A stretch of 64,000 bases of DNA, from NCBI GenBank assembly GCA_921293015.1, contig OV121089.1, forward strand, positions 37,868,520 through 37,932,519. The letters run 5' to 3'. Positions 25,111-37,739 of this stretch are shown here, piece after piece (the first letter of the stretch is position 1; each line of letters starts with the position of its first letter). This DNA is from Phorcus lineatus (Eukaryota > Mollusca > Gastropoda > Trochida > Trochidae). A program made the translations under genes and the position numbers. Under the pieces are notes generated by a model, which had not been told where the DNA came from, made no database searches, and saw only the letters and a list, made by a program, of their open reading frames with translations.

Positions 25111-28100
25111 ACACGCCCTGTTATTGAACGACGGGCAGTAGTCTTAAGATACAATCTTTCCCTCATAATTTACATAAAAATGTTATGTGGTCATGGTTCA
25201 TTTACTACATTAAATGATCAAGAGTCTTCGGGTTATAGTTTAATTTTATCTCACGATAACGAGGCAATTATCGGTAACTTGTTAAAGTAAGTCGAATAAG
25301 TGAAACTATCAAATACATTTCTTCAAAAACATTCAAAATGAATTAAATAAATATCCTCTCTGTGACCTCAATATTTGATGCCAGAAAACGTTTTCTTAAA
25401 CCTAAACAATATCAAGCTAAATTTGACATACTTACTTAACTTGCCCGATGTGAGTTTGACTTCCTAACTCAATGCTAGTTTGAGTAAAAGGATGTTTTCA
25501 CCTGAAATACATTATGAGTAAGACGCACCTATAAACTTTCACATGTGTTAACATATGTGGCACTTTGATCTATAGAATTCATCAAGGGTATCGCTTATCA
25601 GATACCTTGTTAAATAACAAAATGTCCATATATTTGAATAGTTTGATATGCACATCACAAGAGAGTGTACACAATGACAAGGGGTATAGACAACGGACAA
25701 ACAACAGATGTTCATACGTGTGGTGTCTTTTGTATGTAAACATAGATTTTTGTAATATGGTGAATAACGCGTCTGAAATAATATTTTCTTTGATTGTTCA
25801 GTCATTGTGAAAACACAACCTAAATGAAAATAGATCGTCGATTATAAATGTTGCATTTGATATATATTATATATATAATTTTATAGAGGTTATGTAAACA
25901 TATATGTTACTCTAATAAATAGCTTGCGTTATTAACAAACAGTTGAAATAAAGAATCTTTATACGTTTGGAAAGTTCTGTTTCCTTCCATGTTAATGTGT
26001 GTCAAATACTGTATTTCGTATTTGGCTAGAGGATTCAGCAAGCTATATCATCGGGTCTGTATCCTCGTCGCTTATTTTCTTTAATTTCAGATCTAAATAT
26101 AATTATTAAAGTGACATCATATTTGAAGACATGCCACAGTTAGTAATTTAGATGTCAGATAGGTCGAAATTTGAAAAATATATTAGATAGAATAGTGATT
26201 TGTCGCGGATACCATTATGGTATATTTATATACTTTATCAGTTATATACAATTGTTAAGCATTTATGAATTTGATTTCTTATAATTTAAGAATATTCCGT
26301 GAATTCTAATGTCAATGACTTTTAACAAAAATCAGTTGCATGGTCACTAAATTCAGAGGAAGATTTTCGTTAGAGATAAGTTTTATTTTATTTTAGCAAA
26401 GGTTTATTCGTTTACAAATTTTGATTTCTGATTTCTAAAACATTTATCACTACTTTAATTTTACAACGTTTCTTAAGGAAATACTGTCCAACAACTGTTG
26501 TCAATACTGAGTCCCAGTTATCTTTCCGCCCAGGACATTATTTCATAATGAGGATTCTTTGTAATATCCCGATAACCGAGAAGCTGAGAACTATCGTCGC
26601 TGATTTGATCCATGTTTTTATTGTTTTTATCAATATGACAATAATTGGCACAGTGGATACCGAATCAATTGAACACATGAACATTTTTCTTGAACACGGG
26701 AATTATTATTGTTAGAGTCGTTGCTAAATAAAGGAAAAGCAAATAAAAATCCCTCCTGCCGCTACCGGCAAGCACTACATATATCCTAAAGTGATTGTTC
26801 GTTCTATATTGACCGTGACGAAGGAAACTCATTTTGTATTCCTTGACATTTCTGTAAACAGACTTGCAAAGTAACGCCGCAAACATACAAATTGTTATGA
26901 TTTTGGACGAACGAAACATTCTCATTGAAAAGACACCGAACATCTCCTCCAAACGCAAGCTCATTGGCCATGTTTGTATCTTATCTTTAGAGAAAAAGTG
27001 ATTATTTTAACTAGCGTTTGAAATCGTTCACAAAGGTTCTAGTTTGTTATATCGGTATAGAACATAATCACAAATGGTGTTTGTTATGTAATGATGACCA
27101 TAGGCGGAAAACATGCATCGATAAAACGCTTCAGAAAGAGAGAGACGATTTTCGGGCATGCTTCAGGTGGATTTGTAATCAAGCCACCACCAAGTGCATC
27201 CGGTAAGCACATGAATCGTCACTCCGTGCGTGAACATAATGCATTGGTTTGTTCTGTCCGGACTTGTCACCAATTGAGCAACATTGGGATCAACTGTAAA
27301 GTCCATTTCGTCAACGTCACCAGCCGCAGTCGACGAGAGACGTTTTGGCAATTGCCCTGCAAGAGGAATGTTTAACTTTGAAACAATCACACTCTAATAA
27401 AACTGTATAAGGACTTAACTAATTATGTCTAGTTGTTAAATGAGTTCTTTAGAAATCTATAAAATATCTTTTCAGCCATCCGTTGAATTGAATGTATACA
27501 ATCGGTAACAATGGACACAAATAATGCACACCAAACCACTACATTTGTAAAGATCCTAAAATTTTGTATAAAATCTTATTGGTTTTACCTTATCAACATC
27601 GAAATCACATTTGCATTGTACAGTACATCTTCCCCCGCAAAGATTCATTACCACTTTCACCGCCAATACCTGTGGTTGAGTGAAGCGCCCTCTTCGGCGA
27701 TAAGTTGCAACCCTCATTAGATTTCTGAAGGCCCCATGATGGTTTGTCGCAGCAGACTTAAGTCTTGGCTTAGATATGTTGGATTTATGTTGCAAGACTA
27801 GAGAGAAAATGATAAGAACTAGTTAAGTTTTGTGGGGAAGATGATTACAGTCATCACGATCCAAATATGCACTTCTACAAGAGGTTTTTTTCTATTTATC
27901 TATGTTGTCGTACGAGTAGATATGCATAAATTTATCATCAGCATAAACTCCTTAATGACAATCTATCATTTATGATATTGAAACAAAGCGAAAAATTCAA
28001 AATGATTACAGACTTTGATGTATAAATCATGTCTCTTTTGCCTGTGAATCTCAAGTACAACTCTTTCATAATCGCATAACCTGGCGTTAACGAGAAAGAC

Positions 28101-28230
28101 GAAAGACTGTACACTGCTAGATACACCAATACAAAGTTCTTGATGTCTCCTCTTGAACTATTAATGTCACAATAACTAATATAAATCAAACTGAATTGAC
28201 AACTGCAAACCCCCCAAAAAACGAACCCTT
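25111..28230. other. AT-rich intergenic DNA, no supported gene
   Basis: Several short open frames exist, but none resembles a known protein. One exon-like segment with a good acceptor and donor is present on the minus strand at 27271-27356 and is listed as a finding. A repeat fragment at about 27675-27770 (GCGCCCTCTTCGGCGATAAG) recurs at about 31240-31340. Confidence 0.4.
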
Positions 28231-28235
28231 TTACG

Positions 28236-28530
28236 TGACACATGCAATCAATCACACGACGACTGATATATTCCGACTTCAACAAAATCACACGTCGCAT
28301 TTCTTCTGTGCCTGTTCTGCTGTACACAGAACAAGACCTGATTAGTTCAGGTGTGCCAAGTGTAGCAGGGTTCAGGTGCAAAAGATTGCAGGCCGTGCGA
28401 TAGACTGCACTTACATGTGTTTTTAATTGTAAAACTTTTCCTCTTTGACACTTGCGATCAATCACAAGTCGACGTTTATATTCCGACATTGAATAAGATC
28501 GATCAACGATTTCTACCTCTGCCTTTTTCC
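28236..28530. repeat. Duplicated segment of about 85 bp upstream of BRICHOS gene 1
   Basis: GACACATGCAATCAATCACA followed by TATATTCCGAC at 28236-28320 is repeated in diverged form at 28446-28530 (GACACTTGCGATCAATCACA, TATATTCCGAC). The copies lie about 210 bp apart in direct orientation, in the presumed promoter region of the gene starting at 28770. CAGGTG/CACCTG motifs cluster between and after the copies. Confidence 0.6.
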
Positions 28531-28769
28531 TATACCTCTCAAGGAACCATTACCTCTTGAAGAAACCACCTGTTGCATCAAGGTTGCACAATCACCTGAA
28601 AGATGAAATAGGACAGTTCAATTGGTATTGAAGTTCTTGTACACGGTGATCAAGTTTGTTCAGGTACAAGGGACTCCTATCTGTAATACACCTCTGAACA
28701 TACCTGTTCGCCCGTCTGTTCACATACCTGTTCACGCAACTGTTTATTCAGAACCAGAAGCAATCAAAC

Positions 28770-31700
28770 ATGTCGGTCGTGGACGGTCCGGTTGACTTCA
28801 ACCCTAAGAAGACCCTTAACGACCAGGAGACTAGTGTCTGCACGGGCAGCATGAAGAAGATTCTGATATTCGCTGCCGGGGTAGCACTCGCAGCTTTGCT
28901 AACTGTCTCTGTCGTCGTCGTTACCTACACCTTGTATAGCAACAAGACTCATGAGGTGAGTGTCGAATTTCATGTAGTGTATCCTAGCATCGTCAGTATA
29001 GACAGTCTTCGAGGTTAGCAATAGCTACAACGGAAACACTTATGTAAAGAATATATGACCCCACCCAAGACAGTTCCAAATATAGTAAATGTTGAGAGTC
29101 TGATTCCTCACAAATGATAAAATTATAAAAGGAACGTGTAGGACAGGGAACTTGAATTTAGTAAACATTCATATCATTTATTATAAATCCGCATACTATT
29201 TACTTAAATTGAAACTTCGACCCGTGGGACGAATAACGTCCTACGCAATCCCTGCATCCGTTCTTAGTAATACAGAGGTTCTCATCCACGAGTAATCATT
29301 CTTTTAGTTACGTTTTGTACGAATGAAGATCCCCAACATAGTATTTCAACGTTATACCTCCTTAAAGACGTATAGCATCACTTGACGGAAACGGATTAGA
29401 AACTCAATTTCTTTGACGATAATCTTCGAAACCAAATCATTTTATCGCCAGTGATCGTTGTAACTACAAAAGTAATGATTAAAAATGCAATGAGCAGTGA
29501 GCTTGGTACGATTGTATTTCAAAAGGTACTTTTAGTTTTTTTTATATAATCTTTAAAAATCGTACGTTCTGCACTATACAATGAAATGGTGATCAGTGCA
29601 CCACTAAACGACACCATTGTGTCAGATAAAACAAAATCGAGAAATTCATGATGGATTATGATTGAGTAGATTCAAATCACTGAAATATTAAAAGCTTATT
29701 CATTGATTCATGTAAGTGCTTGACTCTACTTAGTTCACGTACATGTATATAAGATTTATCAACTAGGTTTTCATACGTTTTAAAGAGTAACGGCCAACAC
29801 ATTTTATTGCATATCTGTTATGATCAATGTTTTATTTTGTTTAAAACGATAACTATTGGCATTCTTGTATCGGTAAACACATCCATTTAACAGTCTTTAT
29901 TTAAAATGTGTTTTTATTGGTACATTGGAGATTTAGGCAATTTCATATTTGTTTTATTTATCAACTTAATCATTTAAGTACTGTTGGAGATTTTTTCACC
30001 AAACTACTGTAACGACACTTAGTCTATATTACTAATTTCGGAGCTCTTTGGAATTCGTTATCATACATTGTTGAGAAGAATTGTGTCTGACTCCACGATT
30101 AAGAAGTAGATAAACATGGCATTTATAAAGCAAAATTAACAAAAGCGATGGTTTCATACATTGATCAAAGGAAATTTTATTATGTTTTTTTTTTTCAAAA
30201 CCATTTTGGATATTTATCACAGGACAATTTTGTCACCTATGACACGGTGTCCAGGCCTAACTCCGCATCTCATGCTAAACTGGACTTCCTGGAAGAAAAT
30301 GGCGGGACTGGGCACGAGGAAATCTTCATCAATGACGTCACGAGAGAACACACAATCAGAGTGGAACATCCTTACTTTGACATCATCATACTGAAGAAAT
30401 ATAATGAGGTTAGTATAAGTTCAGATATGATACTCTTGGAGAATTTCCTTCGTGATATGAAATTATCAATCAACGTGAAAGCATTGAGTAAATGGTGTGT
30501 AATATTTGATAGCTTAAAATTGCATGGTATGTATGCAAAGATATTATATGGTATTATACCTGGCCATGAAATGATTTTAAGGTATACAAACGAATGAGAA
30601 GGTGTTGTTTCTTGATAAATTACTGTATAAATGAGATTTGCGAATTTAACTACCGATTTTTACACCTTTGATACCTTTATGACATCTTTTTTCTTAATTT
30701 ATTAAACATAAACAGCATTGTGTGTGTATCTAAACATAATGATTAATACATATGCTTCCATAGAAACGACATTGATGACCTCGATTAGGTCAACCATTTA
30801 TTGAAATACGTCAGCATTGTGGTGTTATTATACTCCTAGATTATATTATTATCATAGATGAGCGAAGAAGTAACGACATATTTCAACCTGATGGATAAAC
30901 GATCTTCAGGGAGATGAGATACCACTTTTACCACAAAAATCAAAATAATTTCATTGGTAGTACGTAACTAGACTATTTCTAACCGTATGATCCCCAGGGC
31001 GTGGAGATGCGAGTGGTGACGACCAAGCCGGAGGAGGGCAAGAGGAGACAAGTGTTGGAGTGTGAGGAGACCAACATGACCAACACTGAGTTCGTGGAGT
31101 CGGCCGCTCTCTTGGTGAGTGTACAGTACATACATGATGTGGGTCAGGAGTTTTGTGGGTGAGTTGGGGTATACATCTTTCCCCGATTTGTTTAACTTGC
31201 ATTGATCTATCTGGTTGATTCAAACAGTGAAAATTTGTGTTTTGAGTGCAGCGCCCTTTTTGGCGAGAAGTTGCAATTCTAGTATGATATCTTTGGGATC
31301 ACACGCATGCGCAGCAGCTTTGGCGACAAGCACAGAAAAGTACGGAAAATGCGGTAAGTCATTGGGGGCTGGCGTAAGAATAGGCCATACGTGGGAAGGG
31401 TGTTTTTACGATTGGAGAAATTTATTTTTCGGAACGTGTGTGTGGGGGGGGGGGGGGGGGGGGGGGGGGGGAGGGGGGCGGAGGTGTTGGGGTTGTATGT
31501 GCTGCTTTAGATGAGTCCTGATGTGTTGGTGTCTGTATCGGTGTTTGCTGGTGCGTTTAAAGGGATAGGAAAAATAGATAGAGATACTCACACAAGTGTC
31601 TTTTGATATGAAACATATCAACACGTGTTGATTAGAATAAGGAATATCGGAAGCTTGCCATGTTTACATATTTGATATCAGAAGTCACCTTTGTGAGATT

Positions 31701-34700
31701 TTCTTTACCATCCAAAATCATTAAACGTTTTTCTGGAATAAATTTAATGTAGATATATAAAATGTAGATATCGCTTGTAGATGTCACTCGATCTTACACT
31801 AGCGATATCCATTGTGATAGCCAGTATTGATGGAAAGGAACATCGTGGATGAAGGGAGAACGATTTACAAACAAATCGCTCGAGACAACCGACTAAAAAT
31901 AACCAGTTTAACCAAGAACCTCCAGTTCATAATTGAACTTCATCCAACGGCAAGTGTAACCTAAAGCAAGTGTAGTTTTCTAAAGCTATTTGGTTAAGCA
32001 CCTATCTTTGATGATTTTTTCCATAGATAATTAAAACCTGTGTGTATGAATCAATGTCAGTCTATGGTGACGTGGGTCGTGTCACCTATATGGTCTCGAT
32101 AATAATGCCCGAAGCAAACACTTTTTTATATCACAGGTGATGAATGGGATAAATCATCTTCCTACGCAAAGCTTAACTATTGCCAGTCTCGAACTGTCCA
32201 AGTTAACCCTTGCTGCCGACATACGACTTTCCTGTGCTAGCTCTCTAACTCACTGCAAAGGAATTAGATAGTCCAATCAGAAAGCTCCTAGCAAAAGCTA
32301 AATCCGGGCACTCGAACAAACATGGGTGCGCCCATGTCGCAGTCCGTCGACTGAAAGATTTGTAAAGAGAAAGTGCCGCCTCCAAAGCGATGAACAATAT
32401 ATTCAAGTTCATTTATGGTTATAGTCAGTTTGCGTTATTATTTTACTACAACCCTATAGCGGACAGCGGCCTGTCAAAGAATTTATTCTTAAAATGCTTC
32501 GGTAAACTAATCAAAATCGATAAACTTGACCCTGATTTGAAGCACCGACTCGATGCACTACGCCCGGCAAGACTTTATTTCCTGTCATCGTACAATTGTT
32601 TTATCTTTTGTGCTTGCAAAAACTTTATTGAATACCCGTTGAACTGAAACATTGATTAAATTTTACATAAATGAACCGATAAAATTTGAACATCTCGCGA
32701 TGTCATAACACTCGAAATGTAGTAGCCTGTGACCTCGTTGTATCGCGGTAGTAAACGTTACTCTCATAAAACTTTACTTCTTGCAGTCAAAAACCAGGTA
32801 TGTTGACGTGTACCATTTAAATATCGTGTCGTCAATAAAAAAAGTAAAACAATTGTTATATTTACTTACTACGTATGTGCCTTGATATAAAAATTATTCT
32901 CTCTCCATGAAATGTTTCCCGTTTGGCTTGTACGTGTGTTTGTGAACAGTTGGATAATAAAAAATGAGACTTGTGCACATGACAAAGATAGCCCCCCCCC
33001 TCCCCCCACTAATTTAAGGGGTAAAAACAACTTTTTTGGCTCTTTATTTCAATGTTTGAATGAAAAAATAGAATATTTTAAGTTTCTTGAGGCATCTGAC
33101 CCTTTTCTGCAGATTGAGAATAAAAACTGTATTTAGTCTCACCGACGTTGTAGTCTACATACTTCCATTTGAAAAAATATAAGGGGCGCAGTCATATGTT
33201 ATTTATTTACCAAAACCGGTCCTAATAACAACAAAAACATCTTTTCCGTCCATCAATACATTTATAAACTGAATCTTCTTGTTTGAAAGGTTTGCAATGC
33301 AAACTTCTTAGTAATCTGATCGATCAGGTCACTTTCTATGGGCGCAGCCATTTTGATTATCACGCAAATGATACGGCGTCACCGATTGGTTAGGGTAAGG
33401 GAGGTAACTGGAGATGACTAAAAATCGCCAGAGGGGGCGCTGGTATCAGCACAGGAAAGTCTTATGTCGGCAGCAAGGGTTAACTTGGACAGTTCGATAC
33501 TGGCAATAGTTAAGCTTTGCGTAGGAAGATGGGGATTAATAGCCGCTTTAAACTTTAGCTAAATAAGTTTATAGTTTTCTGATATCACCTTGTAGTTTTT
33601 TCTGGTAGAAAACCTGCAACTTCATTTTGGCTTTGCAATGCGGTAAAACTTACTGAAATCGACTAATCTGTAGGAGAGACGACATTCCCATGGCGTTCTT
33701 GGATCAGAGCAAGGTGTTATTGATATGGATGAAAAATTAGAATACCATGGCGTCAATCGAGAAGAGCTAATAAAGAAAATGACATGTCAACTCGGTACTC
33801 GCTGAGAAACATACAAGATTTACAGGTACCCTAGGGGCAGATTTAACGTTGTGACGGTTACAGGTGAGCGGTATACAAAAGTCAAATATCCAGACAATAC
33901 CTTTATTATATTGTGAGATATTGTCAGAGATTGACGTGTGTTGATTCACAGGCGCCCGAGGTAGAAGTTATTTTCATGATGTGTGGATCGATGTAAGTGA
34001 CACTAAGTATGATATTAGGATGATGTTAAAAATATATATTGGAAACATGTCACGTTGGAAATTAACATATGATAGTTAGTGTGATTTAGGAGGTATATAA
34101 ACAGGATATACATGTCCTTGATACAAAAAGGTTACTAAAGCGACAACGGAACGTGACTTGTCAAAATGTATATTGTAAGAGGAGAATAAAGCGTTAAAGA
34201 GAAGTGTTCTTGAGATGATCAGTTGTTGAAATTAGAACGTCTTGAGTTTTGTTACAATTGAGATTTCCACTATCAAACAAACATAAATATTAAACGAACG
34301 TTTGCAATTTCGTTACATGCAAATCAATTTGAGATATTAACGGGTTAATACGGTGAACAATAATACGAATATCCGTTAGCTTAACCAAATGATTACATCA
34401 TTATATTTTGAAAAACATAACAAGTCAAGAACGTTTGTGTAATATGATGAAGAAATTATGATTGAAAAGATGTTCGTTTACTTGGTAACCAATATGAAAT
34501 TTATGTATACTCTTCTTATGACATCTACAGAACCCTGCATATCATGATAACTTCGTGCATGCAAAGAACAAAGAAAATTTCCTATTTTGCTTGACAGGTA
34601 CTTGACATAGGAAATTAAGTATCTGACTTCCTTGACATATACTAACAGTAAATGAAAAGTCCTGACGGGAACTATAGCAAGTTACGAGAATTTTTAACGA

Positions 34701-37694
34701 GACCATCACGCAAAAAAATGACTTGTTATATCAGACAGTTATGAGAAAATCAGAGATTCGCTATATTTAGACATAACGTTTTATGAGTACATATACAATA
34801 TACACGTTACGCGATTATCGTTTTTGACAAAAATTACCCAAAGTAAATCTGTTCACATTATGATCTGTTATAACGAAATTGACAAGTGTCGATAACTATA
34901 CAGACTATAGAATTATTGTTTGTATATTTTGTAGTGGTCATTTTCAAGAAAGGAAAAAATCAAAGATGTTACGGGTATATGAAAATTTGTCAATACAAGA
35001 AACACTACCTTTTATGATAAGATTATGTTATCAAAGTAAATAGTTCTAAGTGTTACAAGGTGGCCATTCAGTGGTAGTGACAAGAAACCATAGGCTTACG
35101 TTTTGGAAATAATATTCATTATGAGTTTAGTTATCAGTTGTAAATAAAGGGAACAATCTTACCGTTTGGGATATCTAACAGAAGAAACTATAACAAACAT
35201 GCATGTTTGCGTTTTGATAAATGTAAAAGATTTCAAGGTTATGACAGACTGGTTACAATAGCTTGAGTTCATAACTGGAAAAATGATAAAAAAAAGCCGT
35301 TATTTGTTTTTGTTTTTAAGGTAATTTCGATAAATGATTATTCAAAATGCTGAGAAATTTCTAATGCTTTATTACTTGAAATGAGAACTTATTGAAAATT
35401 TATATCCCAATGCTTATCACTGAGCATAGTGACAATAAATGGGGAAAAAAGTCGCAATTTATGATCGAAAACCGGACAACAGCGCGCGCCAACGACTCAA
35501 ACGTGTTTTGCAAATTTATTTATAGTTGACACAAGAAATATTGCTTGGTATTGCGTAGTAGGTCATTCGACCAATGTACATGTAAACATGACGCTGAATT
35601 CCAACTTCTTAACATTTGTATTGCCGCTTTTAATTTACAATAAAAAACTATAAAAGGTCATAAACTTAGGAGATAAAGATGCAACTTTAGATAGGCGATT
35701 TAAACTTAACTGAGGTCATATGATATTATTGCTCTATCTATCACAAAAAGAATACATGACACACACTCTGTGTCACTTTAATAATCCATTGTCATTTACT
35801 TAAGATTCGGTAAAAAAAGTATATATCATCTATCCATATGAAATCATCGACTCTTCAGACCAATACAGTGGAGAGCCCCCCTGAAGTAACGCTAACCGAG
35901 AAGTTCTCTGAAACAAAGCATCCAATCAAACTGAGCTTCAAGTCATGTGCTCACATCCCATCTGAACTCTTCAAGGAACAGGGTGAGGTGGCCCGCTTGT
36001 TAAACTATTCACTGCATTTTCACTTTTGTAAAGTTTGTCAACTTTGTGATCAAAAACAAACAATGCTATATGTTTTATATATAAAGTAATTATGTATTAT
36101 TTTAAACCAGAGTGCATTGCAAATTCATTTTCTCGTTAAGTGATACCTTTATAAACAATATCTTCATAATGCTAGGGTTTACGTGGGAAAGGAAAAACTT
36201 TCAACTGCAACATATCACAACTTTGTTTGTAGAACGAACTGAAACGTAACTCCTGCAGTGATAGTTGCATTTATGTAATTCTGCAGAATGTGCTATGCCA
36301 GCGGATGGAGCGAGAAGGAAAAAGAGACAAACTGGTGGATTCAGCTGGCAGGAAACTCAGATCGACCAATGGGGGAACGAGAAGACGACTAGCTACGGGA
36401 ACTGGGGGGCTGCTTGGAAGGCTCGCGGTAGCCCCTTCCCTCGTTGCTGTGACGGGTGCAACCACCGTAAACAATGCTCGTGAGTATAGAGAGGGTTCAT
36501 CTCAGCAATCCTGACAAAATAAGGGATTTAGTAAGATTAATTGCTACAACATTACAATATCAGATCAAAGTTCTCCATTGGTACTTATAGTAACACATAA
36601 TTCATGAACTTCATTCAACATTGACAGGTATTCAGATAAAAAAACCCAGTGCCCGTGAGAGAAGAGGCGGTACATATCGGCATTTCTGATACTCCGTACA
36701 TGACGTCTGAAGGGTCTTTAATCATTACTTACCGCAATATTGATAAATACTACATAACTGGTTTAGTCCTTTAATACTAAATAATTTGTGAGCATTTCAA
36801 ATTGAACTGCGGACGTACCCTTAGATTTGTAGACGAATATGCTTTAATTTCAATACTGTAAACCTGACACAAAAGTTTGTGAAGTGGAGGAACTATTTTG
36901 CACAATCATGTAAATTTAATCATGTAGAAGAACAACTTCCATATTCCAATCTTTTCAACCACCTTGTCGAAGATAATCATATCGACATAATTAGGAAGAC
37001 TCAGAAAAACAACATATTCATTTCAATCTTTTTAACGACGTTGTCGAAGATAATCATATCAGCATAGCTTGGAAGACACATAATAACAGCTCTTTTATTG
37101 TGAAATTCAGTTTCTTTAGGAGGTGAGCGTATACACCGAATTAAACGTCATGAATTTCACAAAAAAGTTGCTAACCAGAAAAGTCTTATCTTTCTTATGT
37201 ATATCACTTCTAGATGCACTTCGAAGACTTAATCATCCTACTGTTTCAATTTTTTCAGCGCCCTGGCCTGTTCTCCGCCACTGGACGCGCTTGACCAGGC
37301 CAGTATGGACTTTACCTTCTGCAACCACTGCCTCAAGAAGATGCCCACCAGGGATATCCCCCACTGCGACTGTATATCAGACCTCATGAAGGACATCAAA
37401 CATGTCCGCTGTCCAGACGACAACTACAGCAAGTGCTACTCCTACAGAAGCGAACTCAGAGGCATCATGGCGTCCCACAAGTGCTGGGGCAGACTGGTGA
37501 CCAAACGCTACGAGGTGGTACATTGTGGGTACAAGCAGACCAATTGCAGGGGAGGTCGATGTAAGGTGGCGCCAATCTATTGTGTCCACGGCAAAACTAC
37601 CGTCAGGAACAACTTCCGGTGTGTCAATTACGTGGCTTGTGAGGAGAGGACACGTCAGCTAAATGGCGGAGAGGAAATCCCCGGATCTTATTAA
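28770..37694 (+). CDS. BRICHOS-like type II membrane proprotein 1 (413 aa, six exons)
   Basis: Exons are 28770-28955, 30223-30408, 30998-31114, 35859-35982, 36287-36479 and 37259-37694, with phases 0,0,0,1,2 and stop TAA at 37692. The start ATG at 28770 opens a 30-residue polar tail followed by one transmembrane helix (about residues 32-57), as in type II membrane proteins. Residues 63-205 form a BRICHOS-like domain: a beta-rich stretch with KKYNEGVEMRVV, Cys146, and a second Cys193 in SCAHIPSELF, the counterpart of the family's CGDLP-type motif. RRKKR at 214-218 is a furin-type site. The remaining 195 residues are Cys-rich (CCDGC, FCNHC, CDC, CGYKQ) and match no family I know. BRICHOS domains act as intramolecular chaperones for the C-terminal part of such proproteins in the secretory pathway; the actual role here is unknown. 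Tandem paralogue at 41244. Confidence 0.75.
31444..31478 (+). repeat. Poly-G tract (28 G, then GAGGGGGG)
   Basis: An uninterrupted run of 28 G lies in intron 3 of BRICHOS gene 1 and continues as short G blocks, so it can form G-quadruplexes on the coding strand. Length is likely to vary between individuals and assemblies. Shorter C or G runs occur at 5722-5741, about 5930-5940, 32991-33006 and about 59117-59130. Confidence 0.9.
32155..33531. mobile_element. Mutator-like non-autonomous element: 84-bp TIRs, 9-bp target duplication
   Basis: The left end CATCTTCCTACGCAAAGCTT (32155) is mirrored at the right end (33531). The arms stay identical but for two mismatches over about 84 bp. The flanks are GGGATAAAT (32146-32154) and GGGATTAAT (33532-33540), a 9-bp duplication with one difference. 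Long inverted repeats plus a 9-bp duplication are typical of Mutator-like elements. The 1377-bp interior contains only short frames (longest 32390-32647, unrecognised) and a C-rich tract, so it is non-autonomous. It lies in intron 3 of BRICHOS gene 1. Confidence 0.85.
35310..35781 (+). mobile_element. TTAA-type MITE, copy 4
   Basis: It contains GATCGAAAACCGGACAACAG, CAACTTTAGATAGGCGATTT and the right end ACACTCTGTGTCACTTTAA (TTAA at 35778-35781), all shared with copies 1-3. The left boundary is uncertain. The right end lies 77 bp upstream of the BRICHOS gene 1 exon at 35859, i.e. close to its acceptor. Confidence 0.65.
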
Positions 37695-37739
37695 ACGTGT
37701 CATCTTTAGTTCAACTGCGTTTGTTTTATTACTTCTTAT

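Noticed and set aside
27938..28489. 183-codon minus-strand open frame upstream of BRICHOS gene 1
   Set aside because: It resembles no family, has internal duplicated segments (a repeat pair) explaining its length, and shows no splice or promoter support. Left out as a gene.
32390..32647. 85-residue frame inside the Mutator-like element as a transposase
   Set aside because: It is far too short, has no DDE-type or zinc-binding pattern, and shows no similarity to MULE transposases that I can recognise.
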